DNA of 64,000 nt. Origin: Bernardetia sp. MNP-M8 (lineage in GTDB: Bacteria > Bacteroidota > Bacteroidia > Cytophagales > Bernardetiaceae). The stretch is from NCBI RefSeq assembly GCF_037126285.1, contig NZ_CP147012.1, positions 4,424,676-4,488,675 on the forward strand, given 5' to 3'. Position numbers and translations under genes: made by a program. Below the pieces are notes generated by a model, which made no database searches, was not told the origin of the DNA, and was given only the letters and a program-made list of their open reading frames with translations. Every line of letters starts with the position of its first letter. Position 1 is the first letter of the stretch. Of this stretch, positions 1 through 6,842 are shown piece after piece.

Positions 1-1
1 T

Positions 2-385
2 GAAGGAACAGATGTAACTGTTGTTTCTTTTGGCAAAATTTTGAAAGTAGCTCAACAAGCTGCCGAAGAATTGGAAAAAGAAGGGATTTCAGTTGAGATA
101 ATAGATTTAAGAACGGTTCGTCCGATTGATTATGCTGCTATTATTAAGTCTGTAAAAAAGACAAATCGTTTGGTAATTGTGGAAGAGGCTTGGCCATTAG
201 CTTCTATTGCAACTGATATTACTTATAATGTTCAACGCCACGCTTTTGATTATTTAGATGCTCCTATTCGTAGAGTAAATTCTATGGACGTTCCTTTGAG
301 TTATGCACCTACACTTATCGAAGCTGTTTTGCCAAATGTGAAACGTACTATTGAAGCTATCAAAGATGTAACTTATGTTAGCTAA
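2..385 (+). CDS. pdhB: Pyruvate dehydrogenase E1 component beta subunit, C-terminal part (5' end outside window)
   Basis: The reading frame is open from base 2, so the gene begins before the window; the first internal start-like codon (TTG at 41) is not the true start. The visible 127 residues form a transketolase C-terminal domain: the stretch VEIIDLRTVRPIDYAAI followed by VIVEEAW and a C-terminal PTLIEAVLPN is typical of E1 beta subunits of 2-oxoacid dehydrogenase complexes. With E1 alpha and thiamine diphosphate it decarboxylates pyruvate and passes the acetyl group to E2 in the cytoplasm. Pyruvate is the most likely substrate; a branched-chain 2-oxoacid cannot be excluded from this fragment. 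A perfect palindrome follows the stop. Confidence 0.85.
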   Translation, partial: EGTDVTVVSFGKILKVAQQAAEELEKEGISVEIIDLRTVRPIDYAAIIKSVKKTNRLVIVEEAWPLASIATDITYNVQRHAFDYLDAPIRRVNSMDVPLSYAPTLIEAVLPNVKRTIEAIKDVTYVS

Positions 386-393
386 TTCTATTC

Positions 394-428
394 TAAACCT
401 ATAAGGTTTGTCAAACCTTATAGGTTTA
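394..428. terminator. Perfect 16-bp palindrome after pdhB
   Basis: Arms TAAACCTATAAGGTTT (394-409) and its exact reverse complement (413-428) are separated by three bases. The position 9 bases after the stop suggests a terminator, but there is no long T-run. The AAACC(T/C)TA core recurs in other intergenic hairpins of the window (about 2609, 35290 and 46317), so it may also be a dispersed repeat. Confidence 0.55.
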
Positions 429-514
429 AACACTAAAATTATTTTGATTTATCAATAAAATAACGAAATTTACAGTCATATACTGAATTTCAAAATTTAC
501 TTTTCTTTTAAAAC

Positions 515-1138
515 ATGAAAAAACGAACCATTTTTACTGTTGTCTTTTGGCTTTGTGCTGCTGTACTTGGATATGCTCTTGTAGACACTATCAAAACAAG
601 TATAGAACAAGAAGCTCTTATTATAGAATCTGAAGCTCGTGTCATCGAACGTCTCAAAATCATTCGTGAAGCTCAAAAAACATATCAATTACGTTATGGA
701 AGATACGCTGCTAGTTGGGATGACTTAGAAAAATTTATGAAAGAAGGTGTCATTTACAACGTCAGTAAAAAAGAAATTGTAATTCCAAAAGACAAAATTC
801 GTACTCTTGAAACGTATTACTTAGGTGATAGTGTTCGTACTATTTATGATACACTTGGTACAGTACCTGCAATTAATAGTGTTTTTGAAGATGGAAGACC
901 TACTTTTAGCTTAGATAGTATGGAATATATCCCAGGAAAAGGTGACAAGCAATTCAAGATGTTTGTAGAGAAAAAACCTACTGGAAAAACAGATATTATG
1001 GCTGATTATATCGAAGTAATTGATCCTTTTCCAGTTAATAAAGAACGTTCTGACGAAAGCCTAAACCGTCGTACAAAATTCTTACGTTTTGGCTCTCTAA
1101 ATGAAGTTTCTACAGTAGGTAACTGGGAAGATAAGTAA
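515..1138 (+). CDS. Membrane-anchored hypothetical protein with pseudopilin-like body
   Basis: This protein of 207 residues is not assigned to a named family here. Residues 5-25 form one hydrophobic helix after a Lys/Arg-rich start (MKKRTIF), giving a single N-terminal anchor with the rest in the periplasm. Residues 30-75 are a charged amphipathic helix leading to REAQKTYQLRYGRYAASWDD, a segment resembling the body of type II/IV pseudopilins, in which a long N-terminal helix is followed by a YG(R/K)YA..W turn. No prepilin peptidase site is visible. The remainder is mixed alpha/beta. The gene stands alone between a hairpin and a terminator. The function is unknown; pseudopilin-like is an inference from pattern only. 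Confidence 0.7.
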   Translation: MKKRTIFTVVFWLCAAVLGYALVDTIKTSIEQEALIIESEARVIERLKIIREAQKTYQLRYGRYAASWDDLEKFMKEGVIYNVSKKEIVIPKDKIRTLETYYLGDSVRTIYDTLGTVPAINSVFEDGRPTFSLDSMEYIPGKGDKQFKMFVEKKPTGKTDIMADYIEVIDPFPVNKERSDESLNRRTKFLRFGSLNEVSTVGNWEDK

Positions 1139-1171
1139 ACAAAATAAATCTTTCTTGTATAGATATTTTAT

Positions 1172-1209
1172 AAAAACGATTATCAATCTTTAAATTGGTA
1201 ATCGTTTTT
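1172..1209 (+). terminator. Intrinsic terminator after the pseudopilin-like gene
   Basis: AAAAACGATTATCAA (1172-1186) pairs with TTGGTAATCGTTTTT (1195-1209) with one G-T wobble and runs into a T-tract, 33 bases after the stop at 1138. Confidence 0.75.
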
Positions 1210-1306
1210 TTATGAAAAAAATAAAAATAATCTAATCTTTAAATGGATTGTTTACGTTCAAACTATAAGAGTTTTTATTGACAAACAAACTTTAAATGAC
1301 AAAATT

Positions 1307-2410
1307 ATGAATGCTACAATTCTTCAAAATTGGAAAAATAATAAGCAATTTCTGTTACTTTTTATTCCTGTACTTCTTTTAGTAAGTCTTATTTTTTTTA
1401 TTCAATCTCCTTATTTTCTCCCTCAATCAGATAATTTAACTTTAGCTATCAGTATTGATTTTGTTTTGACAATTCCGATTATTTATTTTTTGGCAATTCG
1501 AAAAACTAAAATATCTAATCTGACAGCTATTACTTTGATGATTGCAGGTCTTTTTTTAGGATTATATTTCCTGCCAAAAGAAAACCAAGTTTATCTACAA
1601 CTTTTCAAAACCTACTTTTTTCCTGTAATTGAACTAAGTATTTTGAGTGTAGTAATTTGGAAAGTTAGCAGAGCCATTAAGAAATATAGAGCTTTGAAGG
1701 CAAATTATGAAGTAGACTTAGATAAAAACACCACTGACATTTCTTTTGACTTTTTTACAGTTTTGAGAAACAGTTGTGAGGAAATTTTACCAAAACTACC
1801 TGCTTCTTTATTGGCTACAGAAATAGCAGTTGTTTATTATTCAGTTATTAACTGGAGAAAAATCAAAATAAATCCTCTAAAAGAATTTACCTATCACAAA
1901 AACAGTGGAACAGTTGGGCTTTTGGGAGCTTTAGTTTTTATTATTGCTATTGAAACGATTGCTATTCATTTATTGCTGACTCAATGGAGCGTTGTAGGAG
2001 CTTGGATTCTGACTATTTTAAGTATTTATACAGGGTTTCAACTTCTTGCTTTTGCAAAATCGTTTTCAAAAAGACCAATTTTGATAGAAAATGACACACT
2101 TTATTTGCGTTATGGCATAATGAGTGAAACCGAAATTGAAATAAAAAATATTAAATCAATAGAAGTTTCTGAAAAATCACTGGAAGAATTATTAGAAATA
2201 GAGGGAATAGAAAGTAAGGATCAAATCAAATTATATCAAAAACTTTCTCCTTTAGGAAATCTTGAACAACATAATATTATAATTCGTCTTCATGAAAAGG
2301 CAAAACTAAATGGTATCTATGGAATAAATAAAGAATTTGAAGTTTTGGCTTTTCATGTCGATGAAAAAGTAGAATTTATGAATCAGATTGAAGAAAAAAT
2401 GGAATTTTAA
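1307..2410 (+). CDS. Polytopic membrane protein with C-terminal PH-like domain, unknown function
   Basis: This 367-residue protein has about four hydrophobic helices in residues 15-125, a charged linker (about 126-195), two more helices around residues 200-245, and a soluble C-terminus. The C-terminus contains ILIENDTLYLRYG followed by EIEIKNIKSIEV, the strand pattern of bacterial PH-like domains that often sit behind membrane hairpins. No catalytic motif is visible. It is monocistronic, transcribed away from pyruvate carboxylase. The combination of membrane hairpin and PH-like tail resembles in outline the five paralogues at 28.4-33.0 kb, but without their zinc-binding N-terminus. I cannot name a function. 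Confidence 0.65.
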   Translation: MNATILQNWKNNKQFLLLFIPVLLLVSLIFFIQSPYFLPQSDNLTLAISIDFVLTIPIIYFLAIRKTKISNLTAITLMIAGLFLGLYFLPKENQVYLQLFKTYFFPVIELSILSVVIWKVSRAIKKYRALKANYEVDLDKNTTDISFDFFTVLRNSCEEILPKLPASLLATEIAVVYYSVINWRKIKINPLKEFTYHKNSGTVGLLGALVFIIAIETIAIHLLLTQWSVVGAWILTILSIYTGFQLLAFAKSFSKRPILIENDTLYLRYGIMSETEIEIKNIKSIEVSEKSLEELLEIEGIESKDQIKLYQKLSPLGNLEQHNIIIRLHEKAKLNGIYGINKEFEVLAFHVDEKVEFMNQIEEKMEF

Positions 2411-2608
2411 AACTAAAAATGCAATGGAACACAGATTTTATAGATTAAACTGATAAGTAGTTGCTTATCACAATTAGATAAATAGCGACGAAGTTCCTGT
2501 TTTTGAAAAATACTTAGGGAAACTATAAAACGCCTCAGAAATATAAAATTATGTTTTTTGAAATAAAAAATCCAACTTAACAAAATTGTAGCCTATAATT
2601 ACTTAAAT

Positions 2609-2646
2609 AAACCCTAGATTCTCTAAAAATAGAAAAACTAGGGTTT
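2609..2646 (-). terminator. Hairpin downstream of pyc
   Basis: AAACCCTAG (2609-2617) and CTAGGGTTT (2638-2646) form a stem with A/T-rich flanks that extend the pairing. It lies about 56 bases beyond the pyc stop in the direction of pyc transcription and also faces the gene ending at 2410, so it may act in both directions. Confidence 0.5.
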
Positions 2647-2702
2647 AAATAATTGTGAAATAATCTTGCTGTTGTTAGCGTCTTACCAAATACATCACAA
2701 TT

Positions 2703-5700
2703 TTACTCCACCAAAATAACTAAATCCTCTTGTTCTACCATTGAGCCACCAGCTAAAACAATCTTTTTAACTTTTCCTGCTTTTGGTGTACTGACAGTAG
2801 TTTCCATTTTCATGGCTTCAATCACAAAAAGAGAATCTCCAGCTTTTACAGTGTCGCCTTCTTTTACCAAAACTTCAGCTATTTTTCCTTGCAATGGCGA
2901 ACCTACTTCTCCGTCTTCAGTGGTACTTGCTTTTTGATTAGAAATTTTTGTTATTTTCAAACTCTTATCCAAAACTCTGACACGACGAATTTGTCCGTTC
3001 ATATCAAAAGTAACTGTTTTCATTCCATCTTCGTCAGGCTGACTGATAGAACGCAGTTTGATAATTAGTGTTTTTCCTTCAGCAATATCGACCATAATTT
3101 CTTCGTTAGGCTGAATTCCATAAAAGAAAATTTTGGTAGGCAGAATTGAAACATCGCCAAATTCTTGAGTTGTGTTATAAAAATCTGTAAATACTTTTGG
3201 ATATAATAAATAAGAAAGCAAATCTAACTCATTTGCATTTTTGAATTCTTTCTTAAATGATTTCCATTCCTTTTCCCAATCAATTGGCTCTAAATGTGCA
3301 TTCGGACGTTCTGTAAAAGGTTTTTCTTTTCTAAGAATAATCTTCTGAACTTTCTTTGGAAAACCTCCTTGTGGCTGCCCCAAATCTCCACGCATCATTT
3401 CTTTTATCGATTCTGGAAAAGACATTGTTTCGCCTTTTTCCAAAATATCAGCTTTTGTATAGCCATTTGCTGTCATAAACAAAGCAAAATCACCAACCAC
3501 TTTCGAACTAGGAGTTACTTTAATTAAATCTCCAAAAAGCTCATTTGCAACAGCATAATTTTTCTTTATTTCTTGGAATTTATCTCCCAAACCTAACGAT
3601 TCTGCTTGTGGACGAAGATTTGAATATTGTCCTCCCGGAATTTCGTGTTCATAAACCTCTGCTGTTCCTGCCTTCAAATCTGACTCAAAAGGATAGTAAT
3701 ATTCCCTTACATCTTCCCAATAATTTGAAAAAGAATTGAGTTTTGGTAAATATATTTTTTGCTCACGCTCGTGTCCTTCCATAGCTGCTACAACAGAGTT
3801 GAAAGAAGGCTGAGAAGTTAAGCCAGACATAGAAGCCAAAGCAACATCGACCACATCAACTCCTGCTTCAATCGCCTTCAAATAGGTTGCAGACTGAATA
3901 GAAGAAGTATCATGTGTATGCAAATGGATAGGCAAATGAACTGTTTCTTTGAGTTTGGAAATTAGTAATTCGGCTGCATACGGACGTAGAAGTCCTGCCA
4001 TATCTTTAATTGCCAAAATATGCGCTCCTTCATCTTCTAGTTTTTTAGCCAAATCTAAATAATACTGCAAATTATACTTTCCTTGTGGATTGGTAATAAT
4101 ATCGCCAGTATAACAAATACAAGCCTCTGCTAGTGAATTAGTGTGTTTTCGAATAGTTTTGATACTTACTTTCATCGCTTCAACCCAGTTTAAGGAATCA
4201 AAAACACGGAAAATATCAATACCATTTTCAGATGCTTCTTCAATAAACTTTATGACTAAATTATCAGGATAGGCTTTGTAACCCACAGCATTTGAGCCAC
4301 GAAGTAACATCTGTAAAAGAATATTTGGTGCAGCTTTACGGATGTTTTTTAGTCTTTCCCAAGGGTCTTCGTGCAAGAAACGCATCGAAACATCAAAAGT
4401 AGCTCCTCCCCACATTTCCAAAGAAAATACTTCTGGATGGTTTTTAGCAAAACTTTCTGTAACAGCAAGCATATCGTAGGGACGAACACGAGTAGCCAAA
4501 AGAGATTGATGAGCATCTCTTAAAGTTGTATCCGTATAATGAATGGCTTTGTCTTTTTTGAGCCATTTGCAAAACTCTTCTCGTCCTAATTTATTTAATT
4601 TATCTTTTGTTCCTTTAGGAAATTTATCTTGATATTTTTTATCAAAATCTGGAATTTTTGGCGTTCTGAATGTTTTTGTTGGGTCTAATTTTTTTACACT
4701 CTCATTTCCATTTACAGTAGTTTCGGCAATGTAACGGAGCATTTTTGTTCCTCTATCAAAACGACGAGGCATTTCGAAAAGCTCTGGATAGTTATCAATA
4801 AACTTAACTGTGGCTTCTCCTTTTTGAAATTCTGGATGAGAAATTACATTTAAAAGAAAATCAATATTTGTCTTTACACCTCTAATTCTGAATTCTCTCA
4901 AAGCACGATGCAAACGAACGGCAGCTCCCCAAAGAGTTCGCCCTTTTGCAGAAACTTTGATAAGCATTGGATCAAAAAATGGAGAAATTCGTGCGCCTGT
5001 ATAACAGTTTCCTGCATCCAAACGAATTCCATAACCGTCAGCAGAACGGTAAGCGACAATTAACCCAAAATCAGGTTTGAAATTATTAGCTGGGTCTTCG
5101 GTTGTGATACGACATTGAATAGCAAAACCATTACAAGGCACATCGGCTTGACTATGAATATAAATTCGCTTATCTGTCAGTGGATAACCTTGAGCAATCA
5201 GAATTTGAGTGCGAACAATATCAATTCCTGTAACTTCTTCAGTAATAGTATGCTCTACCTGAACTCTTGGATTTACCTCAATAAAATAGATATTTTCGTC
5301 AGCATCTACTAAAAACTCAACCGTTCCAACGTTATTATACTTTACTTCTTTTGCAATTGATAAAGCATAATCATAAAGCGCATATTTTGTAGGCTGAGAA
5401 AGCGTAAGACTTGGGGCAACTTCTACCACTTTTTGGAAACGACGTTGTACAGAACAATCACGCTCAAACAAATGAACGGTTCTTCCATAATTATCAGCCA
5501 TTATCTGTACTTCGATGTGCTTTGGGTTATCGATATATTTTTCTAAGAAAATTCTATCATCATTAAAGGCTTTTTTGGCTTCACTCTTTGCTTCTTTAAA
5601 TGATTTTACCAAAGTAGGTTCATCATGACAAACACGCATTCCACGTCCACCACCACCACCAGCAGCTTTTATAATTACAGGATAACCAATTCTAGTAGCT

Positions 5701-6164
5701 TCTTTAACGGCTACTTCGGCAGAACTCAAAGGGTCTTTGCTATCTTCAATTACAGGAACTAGCGCACGACGAGCAATTACTTTTGCAGCTACTTTATCGC
5801 CTAATTGATTCATAACTTCTGGCAAAGGACCTACAAAAATAATCCCTTCTTCACGACAACGCTGTGCAAAATTTACATTTTCAGATAAAAAGCCATATCC
5901 GGGGTGAATGGCATCAATTTTTTTTGCTTTTGCAAGTGCAATAATTTCTTCAATGTCCAAATAGGGTTTCAAAGGATCGTCTTCTGCTCCAATTTGGTAG
6001 GCTTCGTCAGCTTTATAACGGTGTAAAGAATATCTATCTTCATAGGTATAAATTGCTACTGTTCGGATATTTAGTTCAGAAGCTGCACGAAGAATACGAA
6101 TCGCAATTTCTCCACGATTAGCCACTAGAATACGGTCTAGTTTTTTTATGTTTTCGTTTTGCAT
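2703..6164 (-). CDS. pyc: Pyruvate carboxylase
   Basis: This biotin enzyme carboxylates pyruvate to oxaloacetate using ATP and bicarbonate, refilling the TCA cycle. At 1153 residues it has the usual length of the single-chain form. The biotin carboxylase half (about 1-460) starts KILVANRGEIAIRI-like (DRILVANRGEIAIRILRA) and has the glycine-rich ATP loop KAAGGGGGRGMRV. The carboxyltransferase half (about 540-830) carries YTDTTLRDAHQSLLATR. A conserved linker follows, and the C-terminal biotinyl domain has the EAMKMETTVS motif with the modified lysine at residue 1119. The start ATG at 6164 matches the conserved beginning of the biotin carboxylase fold. A promoter lies about 240 bases upstream. 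No truncation is apparent. Confidence 0.98.
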   Translation of the reverse strand: MQNENIKKLDRILVANRGEIAIRILRAASELNIRTVAIYTYEDRYSLHRYKADEAYQIGAEDDPLKPYLDIEEIIALAKAKKIDAIHPGYGFLSENVNFAQRCREEGIIFVGPLPEVMNQLGDKVAAKVIARRALVPVIEDSKDPLSSAEVAVKEATRIGYPVIIKAAGGGGGRGMRVCHDEPTLVKSFKEAKSEAKKAFNDDRIFLEKYIDNPKHIEVQIMADNYGRTVHLFERDCSVQRRFQKVVEVAPSLTLSQPTKYALYDYALSIAKEVKYNNVGTVEFLVDADENIYFIEVNPRVQVEHTITEEVTGIDIVRTQILIAQGYPLTDKRIYIHSQADVPCNGFAIQCRITTEDPANNFKPDFGLIVAYRSADGYGIRLDAGNCYTGARISPFFDPMLIKVSAKGRTLWGAAVRLHRALREFRIRGVKTNIDFLLNVISHPEFQKGEATVKFIDNYPELFEMPRRFDRGTKMLRYIAETTVNGNESVKKLDPTKTFRTPKIPDFDKKYQDKFPKGTKDKLNKLGREEFCKWLKKDKAIHYTDTTLRDAHQSLLATRVRPYDMLAVTESFAKNHPEVFSLEMWGGATFDVSMRFLHEDPWERLKNIRKAAPNILLQMLLRGSNAVGYKAYPDNLVIKFIEEASENGIDIFRVFDSLNWVEAMKVSIKTIRKHTNSLAEACICYTGDIITNPQGKYNLQYYLDLAKKLEDEGAHILAIKDMAGLLRPYAAELLISKLKETVHLPIHLHTHDTSSIQSATYLKAIEAGVDVVDVALASMSGLTSQPSFNSVVAAMEGHEREQKIYLPKLNSFSNYWEDVREYYYPFESDLKAGTAEVYEHEIPGGQYSNLRPQAESLGLGDKFQEIKKNYAVANELFGDLIKVTPSSKVVGDFALFMTANGYTKADILEKGETMSFPESIKEMMRGDLGQPQGGFPKKVQKIILRKEKPFTERPNAHLEPIDWEKEWKSFKKEFKNANELDLLSYLLYPKVFTDFYNTTQEFGDVSILPTKIFFYGIQPNEEIMVDIAEGKTLIIKLRSISQPDEDGMKTVTFDMNGQIRRVRVLDKSLKITKISNQKASTTEDGEVGSPLQGKIAEVLVKEGDTVKAGDSLFVIEAMKMETTVSTPKAGKVKKIVLAGGSMVEQEDLVILVE

Positions 6165-6408
6165 ATATCAGTTATCAGTAAACAGTTATCAGCTACTAGT
6201 AAGAATACAGTAAAATAATAAATGCTAATTGTGTAATAGGAAAGGTAAAGAATGCTTTAGTGTGTTGTGTTTGGTGTTAATTTATTTTTAAAATTAGATA
6301 AAAAAAGAGTTTTATCAAATCAAAATCTAAAACTACACAACTATTATTACAGAATTTACTTGATAAAAGAATTTGAGAAATAGTTTTAGGTAGTTAGTAA
6401 GACATTCA

Positions 6409-6437
6409 CAAAGGTAAAAAATACTTCTTTTTACAAA
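6409..6437 (-). promoter_or_regulatory. Bacteroidota-type promoter for pyc
   Basis: On the minus strand TTTG (6434-6437) is followed by exactly 17 bases and then TACCTTTG (6409-6416), matching the TTTG / TAnnTTTG sigma-ABfr consensus. Transcription would begin near 6403, leaving a leader of roughly 240 nucleotides before the pyc ATG. Confidence 0.6.
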
Positions 6438-6510
6438 GTGTTATTTATAAGCTCTATATTATGAAAAAACAAAAGTTATTTCTCTATTCTTAAATACAGT
6501 GTACTATAAA

Positions 6511-6647
6511 TTTTTTGGCTCTTACGACAATTTAGCGAAATTATAAAAGGGTGTGCGTTTGTTTTAGCTTCGCTGAGGGGTACACTGTTCTCAGCGAAGC
6601 TAAACTGAACACACAATGTTTCGCTAAAAAGTTGGAAGAGCAAAAAA
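6511..6647. repeat. Long imperfect inverted repeat (about 65-bp arms)
   Basis: The left arm (6511-6577) and right arm (6589-6647) pair imperfectly. The strongest pairing is GTTTAGCTTCGCTGAG against CTCAGCGAAGCTAAAC next to the loop, and TTTAGCGAAA and GCTCTT segments pair further out. A 60-codon minus-strand reading frame here is a by-product of the palindrome. The element could be a decayed mobile repeat or a structured RNA. Nothing in it resembles a protein gene. See the finding on the neighbouring TROVE-like gene. Confidence 0.6.
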
Positions 6648-6653
6648 TATTTT

Positions 6654-6790
6654 CCCACAATTAAAATCGTGGGTTTTGTTTTTTTGCAGAAAATGCTGTG
6701 GTTGGTGTTTTAGCGACACCAACAACCATAACTTGAGAACAAAGGTTTAAAGCATAATAAAAGACCTAATAGTTTTTATAAGAAAAACTT
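6654..6790. repeat. MITE-like intergenic repeat, copy 1
   Basis: A short hairpin (CCCAC/GTGGG, 6654-6673) and a T-run are followed by GTTGGTGTTTTAGCGACACC, a palindromic core, and a tail ending AGTTTTTATAAGAAAA. The order core, CATAACTTGA-like box, AGGTTTAA and TTTTTATAAGAAAA is shared with 14622-14750. It fills the space before the TROVE-like gene and overlaps its presumed promoter region. Confidence 0.6.
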
Positions 6791-6831
6791 GTTTAGTTGT
6801 ATAAAATATTCCAGTTTAATAAAAATAATTG

Positions 6832-6839
6832 TACTTTTG
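6832..6839 (+). promoter_or_regulatory. -7 box for the TROVE-like gene
   Basis: TACTTTTG matches TAnnTTTG exactly and ends three bases before the ATG at 6843. If it is used, the transcript would be nearly leaderless, which argues for the ATG at 6843 over the upstream ATG at 6789. No convincing -33 box was seen. Confidence 0.4.
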
Positions 6840-6842
6840 AAA

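Noticed and set aside
6476-6658. 60-codon minus-strand reading frame
   Set aside because: It coincides with a long imperfect palindrome and its translation has no protein-like pattern or conserved start.
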